This document shows positions 1 through 7,244 of a stretch of DNA of 13,367 bases, piece by piece. The DNA is from Cellvibrionales bacterium. Its GTDB lineage: Bacteria; Pseudomonadota; Gammaproteobacteria; Pseudomonadales; UBA7434. The notes under the pieces are model-generated. The model did not search any database, was not told where the DNA came from, and saw only the letters and a list, made by a program, of their open reading frames with translations. Where the stretch lies: positions 1-13,367 of the forward strand of contig JABIQF010000011.1 in NCBI GenBank assembly GCA_018668095.1, written 5' to 3'. Position numbers and translations under genes: made by a program. Every line of letters begins with the position of its first letter. Position 1 is the first letter of the stretch.

Positions 1-401
1 AAGCCGCTATCGAGGGTGTTTTGCGCTTCAAGCAGGTATTTTTCAATAGCCAGTGGAAAGTTTTGCTCGTGGGTGGCGAGCTCAGCAATAAGTAAGTTGT
101 ACAGTGTTTGTTCTGGAAAAGGTCGTGTGGGTGGTGCTTCTTGGCTGTCGATAAGCGCTGCTATTACATCGCCTTCGGCTTCTTTATTGGGTGCTGTTGC
201 TTGATGGTCAGTGCCAGTGTTGTTACCAATACTAATAATAGATGCGTTGTCTGTAGTTGCTGGTGCGGCGTTGGATCTATCAAATTGAGACATGACTGAG
301 CATCCACTCAGCAATAAAGCGATAAGTAGTGGGCTAATTAAACGATGTGAGGCTGCGGTTAAAGCCGCTCTGTTGAACGCTGTGACCAAGGGAAATCTCA
401 T
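1..401 (-). CDS. TPR-type outer-membrane lipoprotein, N-terminal part (partial)
   Basis: The reading frame starts at ATG 401-399 on the minus strand and runs off the left edge after 133 codons with no stop. Residues 21-34 form a lipoprotein signal: a hydrophobic stretch followed by a lipobox LLSGC with the acceptor Cys34. Ser at +2 predicts outer-membrane sorting. A low-complexity Thr/Asn/Ala-rich linker (about 36-90) leads into FPEQTLYNLLIAELATHEQN and then AIEKYLLEAQ, which looks like the first TPR helices. In Pseudomonas a similar TPR lipoprotein gene lies next to lolB and divergent from hemA, and this gene has the same position. The role is probably scaffolding in the envelope, but that is not established. 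No good ribosome binding site is visible. The lipoprotein call is firm; the TPR call rests on synteny and about 35 residues. Confidence 0.8.
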   Translation of the reverse strand, partial: MRFPLVTAFNRAALTAASHRLISPLLIALLLSGCSVMSQFDRSNAAPATTDNASIISIGNNTGTDHQATAPNKEAEGDVIAALIDSQEAPPTRPFPEQTLYNLLIAELATHEQNFPLAIEKYLLEAQNTLDSG

Positions 402-447
402 TTTTTCGTTTGAGTGTGCGCTAGGCGCCGAAGTCGTGTCTATGTAT

Positions 448-456
448 TGCTATAAA
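448..456 (+). promoter_or_regulatory. Candidate distal hemA promoter (extended -10)
   Basis: TGCTATAAA is a near-perfect extended -10 (TGn followed by TATAAA), about 200 bases before the hemA start. No convincing -35 lies 16-18 bases upstream. It sits in the divergent region between the lipoprotein gene and hemA. This is pattern matching only. Confidence 0.3.
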
Positions 457-568
457 ATGGCTAATAATCATTTTTCAGTTGATCAGTATAGAGGCTAATC
501 ATGGCATAGTTTGGCAGACAATCCCATATCTAGGCGAGAGTCATTATTCATTAGGGCAATGATTACCA

Positions 569-597
569 TCCACATTGTGCTGAGTTATTGCTAAAAT
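569..597 (+). promoter_or_regulatory. Candidate proximal hemA promoter
   Basis: The hexamer TCCACA (569-574, four of six matches to TTGACA) is followed after 17 bases by TAAAAT (592-597). The -10 is preceded by TGC, giving an extended -10. The predicted start is near 604, which leaves a leader of about 50 bases before hemA ATG 653. It is the better placed of two candidates in this intergenic region. Confidence 0.4.
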
Positions 598-652
598 GTG
601 CGGCTAGATCATAAAGAACCACCACGACCTTATTTTATTTACTGAGTTATCT

Positions 653-1975
653 ATGCGGCTATTGGCTATTGGCATCAATCATTCAACGGCTAACGTTGAG
701 CTGCGAGAGCAGCTGGCGTTTGCGCCGGATGTGATGCATACAGCGTTACCGAGCTTGCTGGCATGGTTGTCGGCAGCTAATGCTGAGTCTGGACTTGAGT
801 GCACCGCAGAAGCCGTGATTGTTTCTACCTGTAATCGCACCGAGTTAATTGTTAGCACTGAGCATAAGTCTGAAGCCGTGATTGCTTGGCTGGGGCAGTT
901 TAAAGCATTGCCGGTTGAGCAGTTTAGTGAGCATGTTTATATTTATGAAAATCAAGAAGCGCTTAGGCACCTAATTCGTGTGGCTGGGGGTTTGGACTCG
1001 ATGATACTTGGCGAGCCACAAATTTTTGGTCAAATGAAATCGTCTTATGCCGTTTCTCGACAACTCAATGCAATAGGTGTTGAGTTAGAGCCAGCCTTTC
1101 AGCGAGTGTTTGCCGTCGCTAAAAAAGTCCGTAGTGATACAGCGATTGGTGAAAATCCAGTATCAGTGGCATTTGCTGCCGTAACCTTGGCGCAGCGTAT
1201 TTTTGCTGATCTCTCGTCGGTTGCTGTTTTGTTGGTGGGGGCGGGCGATACTATTGAGCTAGTCGCTCAGCATTTAATGAACTCTGGCGCAAAAAATGTT
1301 GTGGTTGCGAACCGTACCTTAGATCGTGCACAAACCTTGGCAACAAGGCTTAATGCTAAAGCTATTATGTTATCGGAGGTGCCTGAGGCACTCAGTGATT
1401 TCGATATTGTGATTAGCTCAACGGCGAGTCAGTTGCCAGTATTAGGTAAAGGCGCAGTAGAGGCAGCATTAAAGTTACGCAAGCGTCGACCCATTTTTAT
1501 GGTTGATATTGCTGTGCCGCGTGATATTGAACCGCAAGTAGCCGACTTGCCCGATGTGTATTTATATACCGTCGATGATTTGCGGGACATCATTGATCAT
1601 AATGTTCGCTTGCGTGTGGCTGAAGCCGATAAGGCGACAGAAATTATTGATGCCGGTGTGGATGAATTTATGCTTTGGCACCACAGCCGAGGCGCTACCG
1701 ATTTAGTGGTGTCATACCGAAATACTATAGAAGCTTTGCGGGATGAAGAATTAGAGCGTGCTTTGCAGTTATTGCAAGCGGGTAAATCATCTGAAGAGGT
1801 ATTAACTTCGTTGGCGCGCGCGTTAACTCAAAAAATTATGCATCAGCCAACGGTTGAAATGCGCAATGCCGCGGGTCGTAAAAATACAGCGTTGTTGGAA
1901 TCGGCAAAAAAACTGTTTGGTTTAGAGAATATGCTCTCTCAACCTGACGATCCTAAAAGCGATAGCAAAGCATAA
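653..1975 (+). CDS. hemA: Glutamyl-tRNA reductase
   Basis: HemA reduces glutamyl-tRNA(Glu) to glutamate-1-semialdehyde with NADPH, the first committed step of C5-pathway tetrapyrrole (heme) synthesis in the cytoplasm. The N terminus LLAIGINHSTANVELREQ is the family signature and fixes the start at 653, although the ribosome binding site is weak. STCNRTEL carries the catalytic cysteine, Cys60. HLIRVAGGLDSMILGEPQ (106-123) holds the conserved substrate-site His106 and the hallmark LGEPQ motif. A Rossmann NADPH domain follows (about 190-330, beginning VLLVGAGDT), and then the C-terminal dimerisation helices. The length of 440 residues is slightly above the usual figure of about 420. It is the first gene of a hemA-prfA-prmC set, with 72 bases to prfA. 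Two extended -10 candidates lie upstream. All expected catalytic residues are present. Confidence 0.98.
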   Translation: MRLLAIGINHSTANVELREQLAFAPDVMHTALPSLLAWLSAANAESGLECTAEAVIVSTCNRTELIVSTEHKSEAVIAWLGQFKALPVEQFSEHVYIYENQEALRHLIRVAGGLDSMILGEPQIFGQMKSSYAVSRQLNAIGVELEPAFQRVFAVAKKVRSDTAIGENPVSVAFAAVTLAQRIFADLSSVAVLLVGAGDTIELVAQHLMNSGAKNVVVANRTLDRAQTLATRLNAKAIMLSEVPEALSDFDIVISSTASQLPVLGKGAVEAALKLRKRRPIFMVDIAVPRDIEPQVADLPDVYLYTVDDLRDIIDHNVRLRVAEADKATEIIDAGVDEFMLWHHSRGATDLVVSYRNTIEALRDEELERALQLLQAGKSSEEVLTSLARALTQKIMHQPTVEMRNAAGRKNTALLESAKKLFGLENMLSQPDDPKSDSKA

Positions 1976-1979
1976 CAAC

Positions 1980-2021
1980 ATTGACGGTGGTGTTCGCAGT
2001 ACAAATAAGCGAGCCGTCAAT
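1980..2021 (+). other. Intercistronic inverted repeat between hemA and prfA
   Basis: ATTGACGG (1980-1987) and CCGTCAAT (2014-2021) form a perfect 8-base inverted repeat around a 26-base spacer in the 72-base hemA-prfA gap. No T-run follows the right arm, so it does not look like an intrinsic terminator. It could be an mRNA-processing or stability hairpin, or an operator. It may also be chance. Confidence 0.35.
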
Positions 2022-2047
2022 AAAATTTGCCTAAGAGATAGTAATCA

Positions 2048-3133
2048 ATGAAAGACAGTTTGTTAATGAAGTTAGATGTAATCAGCGAGCGCTATGATGA
2101 GCTGGCTGCATTACTGAGTGACCAAGAAACTATTGCCGATCAAAAAAAGTTTCGGGCTTTCTCGCAAGAGTACGCGGAAATTGAACCCGTTGTTAAATGC
2201 TTCCAAGATTATCGTGGCGCGCTAGAAGAGTTGGCCGAAGCAGAAAGCCTGCTTAAAGATGATGACCCAGAAATGCGACAGATGGCGTCAGAAGATTTAG
2301 CCAGCAGTAAAAAAAGCATTGAAGTTTTTGAAGCTGAATTGCAACGCTTGTTATTACCACGTGACCCTAACGATAAAAATAACGTTTTTCTTGAGGTGCG
2401 AGCAGGCACTGGTGGTGATGAGGCCGCAATATTTGCTGGTGATTTATTTCGTATGTATTCTCGCTACGCAGAAACGCGAGGCTGGACTATTGAAGTGCTG
2501 AACGAGCGCCAAGGTGAGCACGGCGGTTATAAAGAAGTGATATCGCGCGTGAGTGGTAAAGATGTTTACGGCCATCTTAAATTTGAATCGGGCGCGCATC
2601 GTGTTCAACGCGTACCTGAAACAGAATCGCAGGGCAGAGTACATACATCTGCTTGTACGGTTGCCGTTATGCCTGAGGCCGATGCCGTAGAAGAAATTGA
2701 TATTAATAAAGCCGATTTACGCATCGATACATTTAGAGCGTCGGGCGCGGGTGGTCAGCACGTTAACAAAACGGATTCGGCGATTCGAATTACGCATTTA
2801 CCTTCGGGCATGGTTATTGAGTGTCAAGATGAGCGTTCGCAGCATAAAAATAAAGCGCGGGCATTATCATTATTGCAAGCACGCTTAATGGATTTTGCTC
2901 GTAATGAAGCTTCGCAAGCGCAAGCCAGTGAGCGTCGCAACTTAGTGGGCAGCGGTGATCGTTCTGAACGTATTCGAACCTATAATTTTCCACAGGGTCG
3001 CTTAACTGATCATCGTATTAACCTTACCCTGTATAAATTAAATGAAATTATTGAAGGTCAACTCGGTGAAGTTGTACAGCCATTAATTAACGAATACCAA
3101 GCCGATTTGTTGTCAGAGCTTGGTGATGATTAA
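2048..3133 (+). CDS. prfA: Peptide chain release factor 1
   Basis: RF1 recognises UAA and UAG in the ribosomal A site and triggers peptidyl-tRNA hydrolysis. The start at 2048 gives MKDSLLMKLDVISERYDEL, which aligns with the usual RF1 N terminus. AAGAG at 2033-2037, 10 bases upstream, is a usable ribosome binding site. Domain 1 is helical (1-110). HRVQRVPETESQGR carries the PxT anticodon-like tripeptide as PET (190-192), which marks RF1 rather than RF2. RASGAGGQHVNKTDS contains the GGQ catalytic loop (235-237). Gln237 is the expected methylation target of PrmC, encoded immediately downstream. The length of 361 residues is standard (E. coli has 360). The gene has no internal frameshift, as expected for RF1 (programmed frameshifting is a feature of prfB). 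Confidence 0.98.
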   Translation: MKDSLLMKLDVISERYDELAALLSDQETIADQKKFRAFSQEYAEIEPVVKCFQDYRGALEELAEAESLLKDDDPEMRQMASEDLASSKKSIEVFEAELQRLLLPRDPNDKNNVFLEVRAGTGGDEAAIFAGDLFRMYSRYAETRGWTIEVLNERQGEHGGYKEVISRVSGKDVYGHLKFESGAHRVQRVPETESQGRVHTSACTVAVMPEADAVEEIDINKADLRIDTFRASGAGGQHVNKTDSAIRITHLPSGMVIECQDERSQHKNKARALSLLQARLMDFARNEASQAQASERRNLVGSGDRSERIRTYNFPQGRLTDHRINLTLYKLNEIIEGQLGEVVQPLINEYQADLLSELGDD

Positions 3134-3145
3134 ACGATAGTCGCC

Positions 3146-4003
3146 ATGTCTATGCGTCTTGATCAACTTGTTCGTAACTGTGCCGATGCAATTGCTGCGG
3201 CACAGCACAGTGACAGTGCTCGCCTTGATGCTGAGTTGCTTGTATTGCATGTGTTAGAAAAGCCGCGCAGTTTTTTATATTCTCATCCTGAATTTATTAT
3301 TAATGCCGATCAGCTAGCTGCCGTCAATCACTTGGTGCAGCGTCGTTGTGATGGTATTCCTGTCGCTTATTTATTAGGACAGAAAGAGTTCTGGTCATTG
3401 ATGTTGAAGGTCGATGAGCGCGTGTTAATTCCTCGCCCCGAAACCGAAGCGATTATTGATTATATTTTGCAATTGAATTTACCTGAGCAAGCCAGTGTTA
3501 TTGATTTAGGTACTGGAAGCGGTGCTATTGCGTTAGCGCTGGCATCCGAAAAACCCAATTATTTTGTCGTGGCAAGTGATTACTCAGAGGGTGCACTTTC
3601 GGTAGCAAAAAATAATGTTCAGCAATTGGCTGCCAATGGTGCTTGTCATGAAATTCCATTACTGCGTGGTGATTGGCTTTCGGCACTGGCTAAGAATAGT
3701 TTTGATCTAGTCGTCTCTAATCCACCTTATATCGATGCGCAAGATCCACATTTGCAACAAGGTGATGTTCGTTTCGAACCGCTCAGTGCTTTAGTGAGTA
3801 AGGATTCTGGCTATGATGATATTAAATTAATTAGTCGGCAGGCAAAGGCGTGTTTAAAAAGCGGTGGCCATTTAATTATTGAGCATGGTTATGATCAGCG
3901 AGAAGCTATAACAAAAATTGTTGAGGCGGAGGGATATTTAAATGTGCTTGATCACGATGATTTAAATGCAATGCCGCGATTTATTACAGCAATAAATTCT
4001 TAA
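3146..4003 (+). CDS. prmC: Peptide chain release factor N5-glutamine methyltransferase
   Basis: PrmC (also called HemK) methylates the glutamine of the GGQ motif in release factors using S-adenosylmethionine, which speeds termination. The helical N-terminal substrate-binding domain covers about 1-95 and ends with the family segment YLLGQKEFWSL. The methyltransferase fold follows. Motif I, DLGTGSGAIALALA, lies at 120-133, and the catalytic NPPY at 192-195 is the signature of amide N-methyltransferases. The gene starts 12 bases after the prfA stop, so the enzyme and its substrate are probably co-transcribed. A second Met at codon 3 (3152) is an equally possible start, and no strong ribosome binding site decides between them. 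Length of 285 residues is normal. Its TAA stop sits in a palindromic TTAA that also provides the stop of the convergent gene. Confidence 0.96.
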   Translation: MSMRLDQLVRNCADAIAAAQHSDSARLDAELLVLHVLEKPRSFLYSHPEFIINADQLAAVNHLVQRRCDGIPVAYLLGQKEFWSLMLKVDERVLIPRPETEAIIDYILQLNLPEQASVIDLGTGSGAIALALASEKPNYFVVASDYSEGALSVAKNNVQQLAANGACHEIPLLRGDWLSALAKNSFDLVVSNPPYIDAQDPHLQQGDVRFEPLSALVSKDSGYDDIKLISRQAKACLKSGGHLIIEHGYDQREAITKIVEAEGYLNVLDHDDLNAMPRFITAINS

Positions 4004-4536
4004 GCAGTTTCTTTTGTAGGAGTCGTTTCAGAAATATTTTTAGCAGTGATGGCAGAATCTACAGCTGCAGATGTTTCAAGAAAACGATCAATAGTGGCGA
4101 GTAGTTCTGCTAAATTAAAGGGCGCTGTAAATACCGCATTAGCGCCGCACTGTGAGGCCATTAAAGTAATGCTCTCAGCAGTCATGTCTATGGCAGCTAA
4201 TTCTTTTTTACACATAATAGCAATAATGTGTAAACCTCTATGGCGAGCGCGAAGCTCTTCAATAAATGAAAGCCCATCCATATCTTCTAATATTAAATCA
4301 ACTAAAGCTATTTTGGCGACGTCAGTTTTTTTAGCGTCAGCCGTTTGTGGATGACCACTAATGAGGTCAAGGCCTTCACTTGCGGTGTTTGCTGTCAGTA
4401 ATTGATAGCGTTGCGAATCGATAGATGACTTTAATACGTCTTGCAGGTTTTGATTGCTAGTGACTAGTGTCAGTAGCGGAAGGTGGGAATCACTTTTGAG
4501 TATTGATATATTTTTCATACTGGCTTGATAAAGCAC
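4000..4536 (-). CDS. Degenerate single-domain response-regulator (pseudo-receiver) protein
   Basis: The protein is 178 residues with one CheY-like domain (about 20-150) and a Thr/Ala-rich tail, with no output domain. The fold signature is clear: ALVDLILEDMDGLSFIEEL matches beta-3/alpha-3, with the phospho-acceptor position kept as Asp80, and GANAVFTAPFNLAELLATI matches beta-5/alpha-5. Other active-site positions are replaced. The beta-1 acidic pair is Thr26-Ser27, the Thr/Ser switch is Met108, and the invariant Lys is Ala138 (TAPF instead of TKPF). Conventional phosphotransfer is therefore doubtful. It lies 41 bases downstream of the kinase-like gene on the same strand, so the two are probably one unit. 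The start is uncertain: GTG 4536 has AAGAG only 4 bases upstream, while ATG 4518 (residue 7) has no good site. The function is unknown; an adaptor or scaffold partner is an inference. Confidence 0.8.
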   Translation of the reverse strand: MLYQASMKNISILKSDSHLPLLTLVTSNQNLQDVLKSSIDSQRYQLLTANTASEGLDLISGHPQTADAKKTDVAKIALVDLILEDMDGLSFIEELRARHRGLHIIAIMCKKELAAIDMTAESITLMASQCGANAVFTAPFNLAELLATIDRFLETSAAVDSAITAKNISETTPTKETA

Positions 4537-4577
4537 TCTTCTCTTGGGAAAAACATTTTATGAGAAAAACACTTTTT

Positions 4578-7244
4578 CTACAAGTTAGAAAGGCTAGTCA
4601 CATCAGCATTCGTTTGCTGACGGTGATTACTACTGTCATCGTCATTGCCTGTATTGCCTGTATTGCCTGCAATTTGCTTAAATAACAGCTTAAGCGTGAT
4701 GGTTTCTTGATCATATTCGATAACAACGTGGCCGTCGTTATCGTGAGCCATAACAATAATATTATTACTTTTTTGTTTTGATTCAGTTGCTTGGCTTTTA
4801 ATTTTTGTGGCAGCAGCTACCATTTTTTTCACATCATCAGCATTTAGGCTGCCGCTAGTCGTTTTGACTTCTAGAGCAATATAATCGCCATTAATCGCTT
4901 CATTACAAGCGGTGCATGTTTGGTCTTGATAGTTCTGGTTTTTCAGTGAGAGCAAAATATTATTGCGATCTACGTTGTTCTGTTGGTCCGTTGTACTATT
5001 TTGAGCGCTATCTCTGGCGCTAATTAATAACTGCATAACAATACGTTGAAAACGAACCGGCGAAACCAATGCTTTGCCATAGGCGCTTTCAAGGTCTGTT
5101 TGAAAATTAATAGACATAGGTAAAGTAGGTTTGAGCATATGAACAATATCTCTAACCAATGGCTTTAGTTCTATGCTTTGTTTGTCGCCGTTATCATCAC
5201 TTTGACTCGATGCTTCAATAATAAGATCTCTAGCGCGTTCACTGGCATTCACTACTTGGTTAAGATATTCAATAACACGAGTCTCTCGACCCGGTGTTTT
5301 TTGTGAAATTGCTATTTCGGTATAGCTCACAATGTTTTTAATGATTGCTTTGGTATCTTGTCCAATAGCGCCACTGGGTTCTTCCATGGTCGCTGTGAAT
5401 TGCTCTTCTTCGGTATTTGCAATTGTTGTTGCTGATGGAGATGTTATGGGTGATTGAATGTCATTTGAGACAAACCCAAAAGCGGCAATCGATTCAACTT
5501 TATTACTTGAATGGCCTTTGAGTGCAAATTTATGCCACTGTATAGCGATAGCTTGGCCGTTGATTGTCTCGGTTTGAATAAAGCTGGCATCACCACCTTG
5601 TTCAGCCAAAATTTTATCTTGCTGAGTGATTTGATCAAGGGTGTTTCCCTTAAAAATATCTTGATCATTACGACCAGCTACAACTTCGGCTCGAACATTA
5701 AAGGTTTCGCAAAAAGTTCGATTAACGCGTTGATAACGTCCATCAGCATCTTTTTGGCAAAAAATAACCGGTGCATCATTTAATGTGTCGGTAAGTGTGT
5801 CATGATTTTTCAGTAATTCTTGATAGGCTTGTCGACCAGCTGTTGCATCAAAAGCCGTCCAGACAACCTGACGAGAAATGCCTAAGTCGCCACGCATTTT
5901 AGTAATAAACGTATCAAACCAGCGCGCTCCATTAAGGCTAGAGTAGGCAATGGTCTGTTGATGCGCTTTACCGGTGTTCAATGTTTTATTAATAGACTCA
6001 ACATAGTTGTCGAGTGATTCAATACCGAAAACATCTTTTAATGTTTGTCCTACATGCGCTTCGGGAAAATAATGTGTGCTTGAGCGATCACTGTTAATGA
6101 CTCTAACGATATAACCGTTTTGATCTAACACCATGCACATCATCGGTAAGGATTCAGCAATGTTCATCCAAACTTTGTCGACCATGGGGGTGCTGCCAAT
6201 ATCATCCAGATTATCGAAACCGGCATAGGGAGTGTGTGTGCCAGAAACAGATGCAATAATATTAGTACCAATGAGTATTTGCGCGTTGATACCAACGACA
6301 CGACCTTGGCCATTTTCTTTAATTTGAATTTCGGTAATATCCGCCGGATAGACGATACCGGTTTTAGATTTAATGGTGCAGCTAATAGATTTAGGTACGG
6401 ATAAAAATTCACTGGCGCGTTGTAACATGGAGTGAAAGCTTTTTGCGCCTTCGGCATCCAGTAGTTCTAGCCATTCTTCAATCGATACAATCGCATCGGC
6501 TTCATCCATTAAAATGCTATGCTCATTCTGACTTAAATGAATGCGCCGATTTTCAAGATCAATGCTGAGTAGGTGCACTAACTGCGATTGCGGTTGAAGA
6601 GGCTCATCATAGGGCTTCTCAATAGGTGCTTCATGAGAAACTATTGGGCTAGCTGCGGGCTCTCTTTCAGTAGTCGGTGAAGCAGGCGCATAAACCGGCG
6701 GAGCTAAATTTGATGAAGCGTGGGTTGATGAGCCGAGAGTTGATGAGGCGAGAGTTGATGGAGACTGCGCTGCATGCATGCTTGGCTTTGGTTGAGTAAC
6801 GACATGCGAGTTGGGCTCCTGCGCAGTAATAAGCTCTAGAATTCTTTTAAGTGATAACTCAGAAGTGAGAATAAAATCATCGACCCCCGTTTTGACCGAT
6901 GAGGCAATAAGGCGAAGATCGTCAGCTAAAAAGGCTTCATCTAAAAGCACAATAATGGCAGGAAGCGGTTTATCGACTCTGGCTTGCGCTAAGTCACTCA
7001 CTGTATTGCTATAAGGACGTTGGCCAAATTCTCGATCGAGCAAAATAAGGTCGGTATTGTAAATCTGGCTAGCATTAAAATAGGCGCTGGAAATAACATT
7101 GATATCAAAGCGAGTTTGCTTACTCATGGCTAATAAGTGTTTGATCAAGGAAATCGTGTTGGCATCGTCCGAAAGCACAGCAATGACTAAGGAGGAATTT
7201 AAGCCTCCCGTGTTTGCTTGTGTGGCTCTTGATTCCAATTCCAT
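4578..7244 (-). CDS. Receiver-like/PAS/histidine-kinase-like protein lacking catalytic residues (pseudokinase)
   Basis: An intact 888-residue protein with no transmembrane segment, presumably cytoplasmic. Domains in order: receiver-like domain (about 16-142, Asp70 kept in DLILLDREFG, Lys replaced by Thr127); a Ser/Ala/Pro linker with pentapeptide repeats (150-220); a PAS-like region (about 222-328); two further PAS domains (about 356-475 and 478-598); a dimerisation helix pair (about 622-680); and an ATPase-like domain (about 690-857). The helix region follows the HDFNN-type kinases closely (SYTEIAI, later NASERARDLI), but the H-box reads GQDTKAI, so the phospho-accepting His is Gln629. In the ATPase-like part the N-box Asn positions are Gln738 and Ser742, DxGxG is TTSGS (795-799), and the glycine-rich lid box is absent. 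A CxxC (777-780) is present. The N terminus fits a TAGGT site 11 bases upstream. It probably works by binding rather than phosphotransfer. The function is unknown. Confidence 0.85.
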   Translation of the reverse strand: MELESRATQANTGGLNSSLVIAVLSDDANTISLIKHLLAMSKQTRFDINVISSAYFNASQIYNTDLILLDREFGQRPYSNTVSDLAQARVDKPLPAIIVLLDEAFLADDLRLIASSVKTGVDDFILTSELSLKRILELITAQEPNSHVVTQPKPSMHAAQSPSTLASSTLGSSTHASSNLAPPVYAPASPTTEREPAASPIVSHEAPIEKPYDEPLQPQSQLVHLLSIDLENRRIHLSQNEHSILMDEADAIVSIEEWLELLDAEGAKSFHSMLQRASEFLSVPKSISCTIKSKTGIVYPADITEIQIKENGQGRVVGINAQILIGTNIIASVSGTHTPYAGFDNLDDIGSTPMVDKVWMNIAESLPMMCMVLDQNGYIVRVINSDRSSTHYFPEAHVGQTLKDVFGIESLDNYVESINKTLNTGKAHQQTIAYSSLNGARWFDTFITKMRGDLGISRQVVWTAFDATAGRQAYQELLKNHDTLTDTLNDAPVIFCQKDADGRYQRVNRTFCETFNVRAEVVAGRNDQDIFKGNTLDQITQQDKILAEQGGDASFIQTETINGQAIAIQWHKFALKGHSSNKVESIAAFGFVSNDIQSPITSPSATTIANTEEEQFTATMEEPSGAIGQDTKAIIKNIVSYTEIAISQKTPGRETRVIEYLNQVVNASERARDLIIEASSQSDDNGDKQSIELKPLVRDIVHMLKPTLPMSINFQTDLESAYGKALVSPVRFQRIVMQLLISARDSAQNSTTDQQNNVDRNNILLSLKNQNYQDQTCTACNEAINGDYIALEVKTTSGSLNADDVKKMVAAATKIKSQATESKQKSNNIIVMAHDNDGHVVIEYDQETITLKLLFKQIAGNTGNTGNDDDSSNHRQQTNADVTSLSNL
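4644..4670 (-). repeat. Triplicated 9-bp tandem repeat inside the pseudokinase C terminus
   Basis: Three copies of ATTGCCTGT (plus strand, last base changed to C) lie head to tail. Read on the minus strand they encode GNTGNTGN at residues 860-867 of the kinase-like protein, in a disordered Asn/Asp/Ser-rich tail. The unit is three codons long, so copy-number change would not break the frame. Confidence 0.85.
6709..6761 (-). repeat. 15-bp degenerate repeats encoding an STxxS-type linker
   Basis: Units of 15 bases begin at 6709, 6724 and 6739, with a partial unit from 6754. The middle two differ by one base (GTTGATGAGCCGAGA and GTTGATGAGGCGAGA). On the minus strand they encode STLAS, STLGS, STHAS and SNLAP in the flexible linker between the receiver-like and first PAS-like domains. 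The unit is five codons, so expansion or contraction keeps the frame. Confidence 0.85.

Noticed and set aside
1980..2021. Intrinsic terminator between hemA and prfA
   Set aside because: An inverted repeat exists, but the spacer is long and no T-run follows, so termination is unlikely.
6709..6761. CRISPR array
   Set aside because: The short repeats are contiguous, without spacers, and lie within a coding linker.
4578..7244. Calling the kinase-like gene an active hybrid sensor kinase
   Set aside because: The histidine, N-box asparagines, DxGxG aspartate and lid glycines are all missing at aligned positions.
4578..7244. Calling the kinase-like gene a decaying pseudogene
   Set aside because: The 888-codon frame is uninterrupted, its PAS domains look well formed, and its neighbour is intact.
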